64,000 nt of DNA from Mauremys mutica (lineage: Eukaryota > Chordata > Testudines > Geoemydidae): the NCBI RefSeq assembly GCF_020497125.1, contig NC_059087.1:14727925-14791924 (forward strand), written 5' to 3'. The translations under genes were made by a program, and so were the position numbers. This document shows, one piece after another, positions 12,561-24,123 of this stretch. The first letter of the stretch is position 1. Each line of letters starts with the position of its first letter. The notes below the pieces were generated by a model, which was not told where the DNA came from, did no database searches, and saw only the letters and a program-made list of their open reading frames with translations.

Positions 12561-15500
12561 GAGACCATTTTGACTATCTGCCGGTATGCGTGAAGATCCA
12601 ACAACACTAGACTAGGCTCTGTATAGGGAGAAATAAGAATCAAAAGAGCATAAAAAGAACCTGAAGAAAAACCAAACCAAGACACTGAGGATAAACGCAT
12701 TAAAGCCTGTAAAGTGCTCAGATACCGTAGGAATAGGGGCCATAAGTCCCTACCATAGAAAAATTAGAATCCATTCTCAGTGTAAGATCTAGTGAGTCTA
12801 CAAAAACTAAACATGCTAGAAAGTGGAGGCTGAGATATGGGTTTTGGGAGAGGAAATTGCTGCTCGGTATAATGAGGGGAAACATCCTCTTTGCTGTACC
12901 TGACAAAGTTCTAGCTCAAAAAGTAAGCAAGCGTTTTTCTGGACCTGGAGGAGGCCAAGACCCTACAGAAAAGAAACAGTTGTAGGACACCAACGTGCTT
13001 CCCCTTTCCATCCTCCCCGCCATAAGGGCACATGAACACACTTTTAAATTACAGTACGGGATAATATTAAATGCAAAGAAGAAACTTAAGTCACTGATCT
13101 ACTGCATATATATTCCCCATGCATTTCAGTGGCATTGTCCTATCTTCAGAGCAGAGCTCTTGTAAGGGTTAGGGTGCTACAAAATTTAGATCTAGGTCCA
13201 GGTCTGGAACCTGAAGACAGAGTTTGCATTTGAAATTCCATTTTAGCCTATGATGGAAATAGAAGCAGTTGCAAAATTTGGATCCAGGTTTTGAAGCCTT
13301 GGAAAGTTTGGATGCAAGGTCCCATCATTCTGACAGAACCCACATTACAGCCTCTTCTTTTGCAAAGGAGAGGGAGAGAACAACGCTTTTAATCAGACAT
13401 AGGAAGGACATAAGTCATAAGAAAGACTCATTCAAGATGAGGCCCATTCTTATTTTATCCAAACCAGTTTGCTTATTTATGACCTCTAGGCATTGCCTTG
13501 TTATCTTTAGCAACTGGAGGGAAACGAGAATTGAGTGCTCAGCTAGATCTCAGTGAATCGTTCCATCAAAGGGAATTTATACAACAAACCTGCCCTCCCA
13601 CCAGAGCACGGTTTGGATAATGCTCCTTGAGGCAAAACCTGTGGAAATGAAATGCACTTAGGACTAAGGAGAAAGCCAGTGAAAGAACTGAAACTCCCTT
13701 TCAGCTCCTAGCTTTGGCCCTTTTAGATTTGCCCGCCAGCCAGTTATAATGAATGATACTATGATTAAACAATAACATTTCCCTATGTAAATATTCTGCT
13801 GGGATTTTTAAAGCACATTGTTTGTTTTTTTAAAATAGGCTCTAAGACGTCACTAGTAATGCAGAGGACACAGCTGCTATACTGAAGTCAATGGGTGTTT
13901 CTCAGAGGCAGCGGCTGCATAAATTGGGTCGCTTTTATATTTGGAATGAAGAAAGGAGAGCCAAAGAGAGCTCCTCACATTAGTATGGGTCAGCATTACT
14001 ATAAGCATGGAGAGCCTTCTGAAAGCAAGATGGCTCCCCCGTCAATTTCAGCTCCTCTCAAGAAAACCCCCGTTCTTATTGTGTGCTTTCCCTTCTCTCT
14101 TATGTCAGGAGCCCAATGTCTACCCAAAAGCTGGGAGGTGTAATTCTCAGCGCAGGTACATCTATCCTCACTAGCTCTGCTCAAGCTAGAAGCTAATAGC
14201 AGTGCGCCGCAGCAGCATGGGCAGCGGATTGGGCTAGCCACCCAAGTATGTAGCCAGGGGATGCGGAAGGATCATAGTACAGCAACCAGCCCGAGCTTTT
14301 GCAGCCACACTGCTACAGATTAATCTCTGACTTGTGGTGCGTGTCCCAGTCAAAGGCTATAATACACCAAGGTGTCTTAAAAGTTTCCCAAAAGACTACC
14401 AGGAAAGTTTCCATGCTCCAATCTCGCCCCTTAAATTATTCCAAATCAGTTCATTAGAAGGCAACAGATTGTTAAACTCTGAAGCAAGCAAACATTCCAC
14501 TGAACAGCTGGCCTTCTCACGAGATTCATGTTGCGGTCAGAGTTGGACTAGAACAAAATCGCCACTCCCACATTTTGCACGTATGCTATTGGTCCCAGCC
14601 GGAACCAGCAAGCAGTAGAGAGACGCAGAAAAATTACACGCACACACAAAGAAGTTGAACCACGCTTTGTCAAATGCAGGTCTTGCCAGCTACATGCCAT
14701 ACATGATGCAATGCGTGTAAAAGACCCAATAAGGAACTATGAACTCCAGGTCTGTGTCCTGGATTACCGCTAGATTGGTTAAATCCTACCCGGTGGTGTC
14801 TGATTGAATTGGATGGTAGCACCTGGGAAGGTGGTAAATAAAGGTCACTCTGCAGTTGCCTTTCTGGGAGCTGTCTGTCGAAGAGTCAGGGCCCAGATCC
14901 TGGGCTGGTTTACTTTAGCATAGCTCCAGCAAAGTCAGTGGAACTACATCTGGCGTCTAGTGTTTGCTGGACTGAACCAATGTTCCGCCTACTCCTTTTG
15001 GTTAGGACATTTCTTTTCAATAGCTACGGACTCAGTGTCACTTCTTTAGCGCAGATTAATACAGGGTGTAGCACTTTAAGATTAGCTGCCCTGTGGTGCA
15101 GTGACACTTCTGAAGATAGGGTAGAAAATCCATCCCAAGCACAATGCTCGGGGGCTCTGAGTTACAGCACTGGGAGTTCCACGCTCAGTTCCCAGAGGAC
15201 TGAGAGATACGGGAGGGAAACACTGGGTGTCTGAAAGCTGGATCCCAAGTTCCAGCAACACAAGGTTGGTTTCCTCTTTGCTGGCATGGACCGAGCTGCC
15301 CTGCCAATAGTAGAAAGAAAGTCAAAGCAAACACCAATCTATGACTAGAGATGCCAATGCAGTCTCCCTCTCTGTATGTCCCATCCCCATCTCCCCGCTC
15401 TGCCATTCACAGTGCCAGGTCAGGGCAGGTGTCATTTGCAGTTGCATTGTGCCGTGTCTGTTTCAGAGAATGAAGGGGGAGGGAGGTGGATTATAAACCA

Positions 15501-16020
15501 AAGGGGCGGGGGGTGTTATAAACCACACCTATAGGAAATCATTTATCCCAATTAACAGGACACCACAGCAAGGCCGGCTTCTTAGAGAGTGACTTCAAAG
15601 CCGGGAAAGGCCAGAGGCAGGAATTCTCAGAGCTCAGACAGTCCTTTCCCAGGGGAGCTTCCTCATCTGCATATCATTGTGCTGCCGCCTCTTGCAGTTT
15701 TGTTTCCCTCCCACATTTCAAGGAATGTTCCTGCAGGCGAGAATGATGCTTTCAGAGAGGGCTGTGTGGGAAGGCAGGGTGAGTGAAAGGGTGGCTCTGC
15801 CAGAAGCAGGTCTCACTGGCTGTATCCCGAAGCCATCCTCTCCTATAAGGCAGCCCGTAACACAGTCACAACTTTCAGATGAGACCCTTTAAAGCCCCGT
15901 TTTCCACCCAAACCTGCTAATCAAGGCTGCCACGGTAGCAGCTCAGTTTACCCTTCATGGGATTCAGAGCACTCAGCTCAGTGCGAATACTTGCTCTTGA
16001 TGCAGGGCTTTTCATCCATA
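12561..16020. other. No gene seen; sparse old repeat debris
   Basis: Open frames are under 100 codons and overlap antisense frames. 14890-14950 is a short 'ggcccagatcctgggctgg ... gtcagtggaactac' repeat of the same general class as 3945-4045. The rest is unassigned. Confidence 0.4.
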
Positions 16021-16039
16021 GAAATCGGTGCTTTACAAA

Positions 16040-16190
16040 AAGGACCCCCCGGACCATTATCTCCATTTTGCAGATGGGAAAATGGAGATCTAGAGAGAGA
16101 TGAAATGAGTTGTGCTAGGTCTCTTAGCAGGTCAAAGACAGGAATAGAACCCAGCCCTCATGTCCTGTCCCTGGGGCCACACTGCTTTTT
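16040..16190 (+). repeat. L2/MIR-like 3' fragment
   Basis: The phrase order 'attatctccattttgcagatggg ... gaaatgagttgtgctaggtc ... aatagaacccagccctc' is typical of old L2/MIR-type tails, which recur here near 20400, 29065, 45530, 48220 and 53396. Confidence 0.5.
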
Positions 16191-18089
16191 ACGATGCTGT
16201 GGCCTGTAATCCACCACTGAGTCTTCAAACAGAGCTCTAGCTCCGTGTTTTGACTACTCGTGTCTCACCCTCTGTGTGTTCAGTGGCTGGGATGTGACAA
16301 ATAGGCCAGATGAGATTGCACTTTCCTGATACAGATACCTCAGAGCTAGAGCACTCAACAGAATTGCCTCACTCAGTCCCCAGGGAGATCGGCCACAATC
16401 AAGTTAAACAGCCCTATTTATAAAACAGGCTTATTTTTGAAGCTGAGGTGGGGTGAGTAGCTGAGATGATCAAATCCAATGATTGTTTATATTGTAATAG
16501 CACCTGGGAGCCCCAGCCCCCAAGTCATCAATCAGGACCCCCTTACTCAAGGTGCTGTGCAAATACATAAAATGCAGACCCTGTCCTGGTAAGCTTATAA
16601 TTTAAGAGCAAAATAAGAGACCATGTGGATGCAGCAAACAGGAATAGCACAAGGTAATGAGACAAGACTGGTCAGGAAGTAGCCTCAGCACACCAGCGAC
16701 TACCTAACCATTGTCAGTTTGGTTTTGGGATTGTTTTGTATTTTGTTTTTGTTTTAAGTCAAAATCATGGCAGAGAAAAATGTTAAGGAAGGATTTAGAG
16801 GAGGAAAACGATGAGGCCGTGCAGATGTTTACATCTGAGGCTCCCCCCATCCATGAAGGGTAGCATGGAAGAAAACATGAAGATGCTCATTTGAAAAGTT
16901 TCAACAAACGGACGGTGAAGGCTGAAGGGAGATGTTACCTCGACCTCCATAGTGTGCAGGAGATGTTGGATAGGGCAGGGATAAGTTATACAGGGGCTTA
17001 CATGCAAAGACAAGTAGCTTGGGTTTGATCTTGGGGAGGACTGAGAGGAGAGCTGGTACAGTCACAGCATCAAGCTGGGAAAAGTGATCTTTGCAGCAAC
17101 ATCTGAAATGGCTATAAGGGAAAGATTTGGTCTGTCAACACCGGAGAAGGTGAAGGCTGCATTTGTCAATGCTGGAGATGGTGTTCTGGAGGTGAGATTT
17201 AGCGCATGGACAGAGAAAAGCCAGGATCATAGAGTAAGCAGGAAGTAGTGGCAAGATTTAGACATGGCCAGAATGGGGAGATCTAGACTGTTGCATTGAA
17301 ACAGCTCATAGCATCTAGATAACTGCCTGGAGTGAGAAGGAGGATCGTGTCATCCACAGTGATTCGGAAAGGAGGGAGAAAGATGCAGAGCTTTGTTTTG
17401 GACATGCTGTTCTTAAACCCAAGGCGAAAGCCATTTCGATGGAGTGTCGGGGCAGAAGCTAGATTGCAGAGGGGCTAGGATAGAATTGGAGGAGAGAACT
17501 CTAGACAGTACCTTCAATGAGCTTTGAGACGAAGGACAGAAAGGGCAGTAACTGAGGAAAGGAGTGGTCAAGAGAGGGATTAAGATCAGAGAGACTAAGG
17601 CACTGGGAGTGGAAAGATCCTGAGGCTAAGCAGTGTAAGGGAGGAGATGAGGCCAGACAGGTCAGGAGATGAGATTGCGATAAGTTAACAGCTCTCCCTG
17701 CTGAGGGAGTCTTTGTTTGCAATGAAATTACTGACACTTATAGAAAACCACCTGAAGTCCCTTGGCATGCTCTGGTGCAGAATACAGCCCACATCCTACC
17801 CACCTTTGTGGGTTATTCCACTATATCCCCCACTTCCTGCCTGAAGCACCTGAAGATTGCAAATTAGTAGAGAACATACCAAGATATCATCTACAGGAAT
17901 TACAGCCGATATAATGGCCTCACCACATTCACGTGAAACAATCTGCAGATGAGGGACTCTCCGGGTACTTCCAGCTGCCCATGCATATGAAACGGGGGGG
18001 ATGCTAGTTCCATAGTAACTCCCAACCCCACCATTGCAGAGGGTCCTGGTGGGCTCCAGGAAGAATAGCAGGTTCCTTGCCATCATTCA
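16191..18089. other. No gene seen; purine-rich unclassified block
   Basis: 16480-16620 resembles an old SINE/LINE segment ('caaggtgctgtgcaaatac ... ccctgtcctggtaagc'). 16790-17700 is unusually G/A-rich on + and reads like one decayed repeat, but I cannot classify it. No credible coding region. Confidence 0.4.
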
Positions 18090-18420
18090 TGTTAATGATG
18101 CAATGCTTTCTTAATTAGAGTTTTCCCGAACAGCATGTGTAGTATTGGTGACACTCGTAATTAAAACAGCCAGGCAGCACTTTTTAAGCTAGCAGAGAGT
18201 TAATTGAATTCTGCAATCCCTATGATCAGCCGTGAAATTTATACCTGCAATTTGTGCAGGCTGCAAGAAATGGAGCCTTTGGGGCCTTGTTATTCATCAA
18301 AAAAAATAGGTTGATTTATTTGTGCCAAGTATCTCTGTAGGAGGCTCTTGGGCCTGATGTACAGTCACTTTCCTCCAATTAACCTCCCTGGCCTAGAGGG
18401 AGAGGAGAATTAGACATCCG
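18090..18420. other. CNE-like non-repeat stretch
   Basis: AT-rich, free of recognised repeats, with clustered homeodomain-type words (TTAATGATG, CTTAATTAGAG, GTAATTAAAAC, GTTAATTGAATTC). It could be a conserved non-coding element. That is inference from composition only, since no alignment was possible. Confidence 0.25.
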
Positions 18421-18574
18421 TTAAAAGCACAAATCCAGTCTGAGAAAGGAAGAATATTTCAAATGAACCTAGCCCTTGTCTGAGTCAAGCCCCGGCCACC
18501 AGTACTTGGGAGTTCCCAGCACGGGACATGTCAAAAATAGCATTGACAAACTATGGAGTTAAAGTTAATCACAG

Positions 18575-18700
18575 ATGATAGAGGTGGGAGGGACCTTGCA
18601 TAAGTCATCTCGCCCAGCCTCATTCACACAGGGAAGACTGCATTAATCTTTCCCGTAAGTGTATCTGACCCCAGTTTGGACACTCGTACTGTGATTTAAG
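18575..18700 (-). repeat. CR1-like 3' fragment, antisense
   Basis: 'gatagaggtgggagggacct ... gtcatctcgcccagcctc' matches the antisense 3' UTR pattern seen more clearly at 45899. Diverged. Confidence 0.4.
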
Positions 18701-18760
18701 TTAATACATCAACAACTGTTCCTCAAGGACTGATTTTACTTCCTATCAGAAGGTTCCTTC

Positions 18761-20260
18761 CCCGTCCCCCACATCCCTCTAAGTATCCAATACTAAGTTT
18801 GAGACATTGCATTAGTCCTCATTTACTAAACTGGAATCCATTGCTTCTTGCTTTACCACTAGAGTGGTAGCAATTGTGAGTAATGCGGCATCAGGGAAAC
18901 GTAGTTTATGTAGATTATTAGGCCATGGTTAGTATTTGGAGAATCTCTGGCACTTCTAACAGTGGGAAAACTTTAGGCGTGACCTGCAGAACCGCAGCAC
19001 AGCAGCAGAGGAGGTAGTGTCTTTTTCCCAACAACTGCTAAAACCTCATGGGAAGAATTCTTCCTGCCACTATCTTTTGCATTGCTGTGGCAGGCTCTCT
19101 TCTGAGGCAGTCTCCATAATCCCCACGGAGGAGCACATAGTGAGTTGGGAGCATAAATCGACACCTCTACTGTGATTCTGGGCAGCACTGCTGCTCAGGA
19201 CCAGCTTGGCTTGGGCTACATGGGCCACTGAAGCACCAGCAGCCCAGAATCAGGAGTGCGCACAATGGGTCTTAGACATAATTTGCCCCCCCTTCCTCTT
19301 TACTGTGAGTTTTGCACTACACCTCTAAGAAATGCAGCAAAAATTCTCTTCCCATCACTCAGAAGGCTGGATTCTGATATGAGGTACACCAGTATCAATC
19401 CGGAGTAACTTCACTGGCTTCACACCAGTGTAATTACACCAGAAACTGGCCCAGAGCCTCCCAGTTCTTCCAAAGTACAAATAGAATGAGTCATTCTGGT
19501 GGATCTGAGGGGCCAATCTGAAGAAGACACATTGTTTGACTCCTTAGCAGGAGATGGCCTACACAAGTATAGTATCACGAGAGCTAGTCGATAACATAGG
19601 ATGTATCAGAGGGGCTTGTTTACCATACCCAGCACTTCAGCTTCATGGGAGAGGTCAGCTGTCAGCAGCCTCTCATTGGGAGTCTGTGTTAAAGTTGCAG
19701 TGAGAATTCTTCCTTAGAAGGATCTTTTCAAACATGTGGACTGATCTCAGCTGCTACAGCTGGGACCAGTTTGGTTCCAAGTCGTCTTGATTTCACTACT
19801 GACCACTTTTCCAGAGCTCTCAATGAGCCCAAGAGTATAGATGGGGCCAGAATCCTACCAACCAGCCAGGGCCAGGAAGCATCGGCACTCGAGTCAGGCT
19901 TTATTAGAGGTCTTGTTTTGCTTAAGACTTAAATGATGCATGACAATTATTTTTCTGCCCCCGACCCCCTTCCTAATCCACTCTGTGCAAGCTCCAGTTC
20001 CTGAAGGACAACAAGGCTTTGGTCAGCTGCTTTTCATGCTACATTTATTTCAGTTGCTGAGAGATGGATGGGCTATTTGCATGCACACAGCACCTGATTG
20101 CTTTGAAGACCCCCACCCTCCTTTACACACACTGAACACTCTCTTGCAGGGCTGCCTTTCCTCATACAATGAGCACAGATGAAGTGAATGACAGCTTGTG
20201 CTGTGCTCCACCTTTTATACCAGGCTATCAATCACAACAGGAAGTGATGGTATCTTATTG
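18761..20260. other. No gene seen
   Basis: Contains a short repeat piece at 19370-19450 ('ggattctgatatgagg ... cagtgtaattacaccag') shared in kind with 3945-4045. Otherwise unassigned. Confidence 0.4.
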
Positions 20261-20264
20261 CAGT

Positions 20265-20485
20265 AACACCCAGAGGTCCCACCCCACATCAGGGCCCCAT
20301 TATACTAAGTGCTGTTCAAACACAGAGTAAGACACCATCCCTGTCCTAAAGAGTTTATAATCTAAACAGACAGCCCAAGTACTATCATCAGCATTTAACA
20401 GCTAGGAAACTGAGGCACAGCGAGATCAAGAGACTTGCTTCAAGTCACACAGGAAATCTGCGGCAGAGCCAGGAGCTGACGGGGA
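20265..20485 (+). repeat. Old LINE/SINE 3' segment (L2/MIR-like)
   Basis: 'actaagtgctgttcaaacac ... ccctgtcctaaagagtttataatc' followed by 'ggaaactgaggcacagcgag ... agtcacacaggaaatctg' is a characteristic order for these ancient tails. Confidence 0.5.
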
Positions 20486-21201
20486 CCCTGTCCCACCGAG
20501 TTTACAATCCAAGGGCCTGATTCTGCCAACATTATGATCACATTACTCACTACCACTGAACTCACTGATCTAGCAGTAAGCGCTCTGCCCTGTAGGGTTT
20601 GCAGGATCCACTCCCATAGCTTTGATGATCGTAATACCCAGCGCTTCCATAAAGCATTACGCCTTCCCAGCATTGTACCAGCATGGACTAATTAATCTCC
20701 ATTTCAGTAGTGGGAAATATTTCATATGACTGAGTTCACAGAACTATAATTCAGCAAAGAGCTGCAAGGTACAGGAAATGTCTGTCACACAAACATATTA
20801 CATTAGCCCTGTGAGTTGGATCACAGAAACCTCCTTGGGGCTGCCAACTGATGTGCCAAGACTACTTCTGCCCCTGTTCTCCTGCCCCAGAAACTTGGGA
20901 CTCCCGCACCCTGTCTTGTTGAGCCAGACACACCAGTCTGCTCCAAAACAGACCCAGAGTCTGAACCATGTGCCCCAAAGCTGAAGACTTAACTGAAAGC
21001 AACTAAAGAAGTGTTCCTGTCTTTAACACTCAGATGCCCAACTCCCAATGGTGTCCAAACCCCAAATAAATCTGTTTTACCCTGTAAACTCAGAAATTGT
21101 TTGCTCTCTAACACTGATAGAGAGGTATGCACAGCTGTTTCCCTCCCCCTCCCCCAGATATTAATACATACTCTGGGTTAATTAATAAGTAAAAAAGTTA
21201 T

Positions 21202-21207
21202 TTTATT
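21202..21207 (-). terminator. LTR poly(A) signal
   Basis: AATAAA on the minus strand, about 280 bases downstream of the TATA box in LTR orientation. Confidence 0.55.
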
Positions 21208-21482
21208 AAATACAGAAAGTAGGATTTAAGTGGTTCCAAGTTATAGCAGACAGAACAAAGTGAATTACCAAGCAAAATAAAATAGAACACACAAGTCTAA
21301 GCCTAATACAGTAATAAAACTGAATACAGATAAAATCTCACCCTCAGTGATGTTTCAGTAAGTTTCTTTCACAGACTGGATGCCTTCCTAGTCTGGACAC
21401 AATCCTTTCCCGTGGTACAGCCCTTGTTCCAGCTCAGGTGGGATTTCTCATCATGGCCGCCCCCTTTGTTCTGTTCCACCCA

Positions 21483-21490
21483 CTTATATA
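21483..21490 (-). promoter_or_regulatory. LTR TATA box
   Basis: TATATAAG on the minus strand inside the solo LTR, correctly placed upstream of its poly(A) signal. Confidence 0.55.
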
Positions 21491-21965
21491 TCTTTTGCAT
21501 AAGGCGGGAATCCTTCGTCCCTCTCTGGGTACCGTCCCCCCGCCCCCCGCTCCTTCTCAATAGAAAAGCACCAGGTTAAAAATGGATTCCAGTTCAGGCG
21601 ACATGATCACATGTCACTATAAGACTTCATTACCCACTTGCCAGCACACACGTATACAGGAAGATTTACAAGTAAAACAGAGCCATCTACAGTCAATTGT
21701 CCTGGTTGATGGGAGCCATCAAGATTCCAAACCACCATTAATGGCCCACACTTTGCATAACCACAATAGGCCCTCAGAGTTATATTTCATATTTCTAGTT
21801 TCAGATACAAGAGTGGTACATTTATACAAATAGGATGACCACACTCAGTAGATAAGCTTTGTAATGATACCTTACAAGACACCTTTTGCATGAAGCATAT
21901 TCCAGTTACATTACATTCATTAGCATATTTTTATAAAATTATATAGAGGGCAACATCACAAGCCC

Positions 21966-23904
21966 CATCAGACTAGTAGAACAAGTGATGTCCTAGGACA
22001 GGGAAACAGTGTAAAACTGCTTGATAGTACGTGGCTCAAGTTATGCAGGAGGTCAAAGTAGATCATCATAATGGCACCTCGTGTATTTTTAAAGCCATAA
22101 TCTGTAAGTGAATACTTAGGAAAACCTCTGGCTTTCCATTTGCCCTAGGTCAATAAAGACTAGGAGCTGGTCAAAACTTGGAGTTTCTGTTCCACAGGAA
22201 ACAGACATTTTGAAATTTGTTTTTGTTCCAATGTGAAACGACAAAATATTGAAAATTCCCAGAAAATGAAATTCCAAACAAGTCATTTGGGATGGATCAG
22301 AGTGTTTTCTTCCCATTTAGATTTTTAAAATAACGTGTCCCCCACTGGAAAATTTTCAACCAGATTTCTCAGAGAGCCTGGAGAAATGCAATGAATGCAA
22401 TGAATTTTATCAGTTTTCCCTACAATGTCTACCATATCTAGTTTATAGGTTTGATTTGGACTTCAGTCCCAAGGGTGAATCAATTCATCTGCGACAGGGT
22501 TTCCCTTTAAAACAAATGGCCAAGATTTTTAAAGAGTGACTAAGAATCTGAGGTGCCCAACTTGAGACACTTTAGAGGGACCGGAGGTTTTAGAAAGAGT
22601 GGGTACCTACTCTGAACATTTCAGGCCCTTTTAAGGTGTCCCAGTTGGGCACCCAAAATTACTGGTCATCTTTGGAATCTTAAGCCAACTTTTTGTTGTT
22701 TTTTTTTAAAGCATGAACCATGAAACACCCAATTAGCAGCTTAAAACAATCTGTCCTCTTGGCTAAGTGCAGCAATTTAACAAGTGCTGACTGTTAGTTT
22801 TAATGGTTCTTTAAGAGATCTTTTACGATGCCCAAAGATAATCTGACAAGAGCTTCCTGTTTAAAAATGAAGCATTTTTACGCAAACTGGGTTTACAGGC
22901 AAACAATTTGAGTCACTGCTAGAAAATCTTTGTTTATTTCAACTGCTTTTTTATCGGTGGAACGGTTACAAGAGTCAAATGCAGCTTTGTCATTGGGCAA
23001 CCAAGTAGCTTAAATGGCCATTTATGGATGAAAATTATTATGACAGTCACTTAAAGGGGCTTTACTAACAGCCTTATAAATTATCTTTATTTTCCTAAAA
23101 AAATCATTCCTGTGCAGAGGCCCAGTCCAAATATAATGGGGTTTTATATTGCTTTGTGTTGGCCCTGCTGTAGGGGTGAACTTCATCCCTGTGCAGAGAT
23201 CGGGTCTGCTGGTCCCTGGCTCCTCTGCCAACATAAGCAGGCACGCTGCAGAACCAGCAGTGTGCACCTTGCAGGAGAGCAGGAGCTTGTATAGCTCAGC
23301 AGTGCCCCTAATCGTCAGTTAGAGAACAGCAGTGTCAGGCTCCATGGGACGCATGGTCCTGGTGCTCAGCTATTGTTGCAGCCACTGTCTTAGCAAGTCC
23401 CACTGGTGTAGTTGAGGGTAAACTCATTGAGGGAATATGGATTTTTTGCCCACGTCTAAACTAAACTCTATATCCCCCAAATGAGTTTACCCACTTCCCT
23501 GCCCCCAATCACTGCACCACTGGCAAGTCCCTCCAGAGACCTGCAGTGTTTGTTCACAGCAAAGCGGATTTTTAGCTAATGTTAGAAGATATGAATTTCA
23601 AAGATTTAAATTGTAAATGGACAGTATTTGCACCAGAATCTGAACTCTAAGTGTTAAGCTCTACCAATCAGGGAAGAGAAATTTACCACATGACCCTCTG
23701 CACCCAATCAAAGCCAACCAACCCAGCTTGACTACCAAGCACTGGCAACTCACTATAAAAGGCTCACAAATGAGCTAGACATCAGAATTTGGCAGACAGT
23801 ATTCTGAAAGAAATCTCAGAAAGCAAACAAAATTATAGGAAATCTTGAGCTGCTCATGGACCACACATGAATTAAAGCTAGGCTAAATTTACTGGTTACA
23901 TTAT
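21966..23904. other. No gene seen
   Basis: 22160-22380 belongs to the TTTTGAAA-type AT-rich repeat class. The rest is AT-rich and unassigned. Confidence 0.4.
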
Positions 23905-23911
23905 TCACTTA

Positions 23912-24123
23912 TCAGAGGGGTAGCCGTGTTAGTCTGGATCTGTAAAATCAGCAAAGAGTCTTGTGGCACCTTATAGACTAACAGACGTTTGGGAGCATGA
24001 GCTTTCGTGGGTGAATACCCACTTCGTCGGATGCATGTCCGACGAAGTGGGTATTCACCCACGAAAGCTCATGCTCCCAAACGTCTGTTAATCTATAAGG
24101 TGCCACAAGACTCTTTGCTGATT
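23912..24123. repeat. Head plus near-perfect 178-bp inverted repeat of a dispersed element
   Basis: 23946-24031 and 24038-24123 are inverted copies with essentially one mismatch (c at the 'agactaac' site against t in the other arm) around a 6-base centre. A short head at 23912-23945 ('gaggggtagccgtgttagtc') precedes them. Single diverged copies of the same unit occur at 26680-26753 and 39558-39650. The arms would form a long hairpin or cruciform. Confidence 0.85.

Larger units (their letters stand above)
20810..21960 (-). mobile_element. Solo LTR of an LTR retroelement (1151 bp), antisense
   Basis: The element begins TGTGA and ends TCACA, an inverted terminal pair with the canonical TG...CA. 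It is flanked by an exact 5-bp duplication, AGCCC at 20805-20809 and 21961-21965. Read on the minus strand it has a TATA box (TATATAAG, 21490-21483) and about 280 bases downstream an AATAAA (21207-21202), the U3-R layout of an LTR. There is no internal gag/pol/env sequence, so this is a recombined solo LTR. The sequence is one I recognise as abundant in turtle genomes. Gypsy versus endogenous retrovirus is unresolved. Confidence 0.85.
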
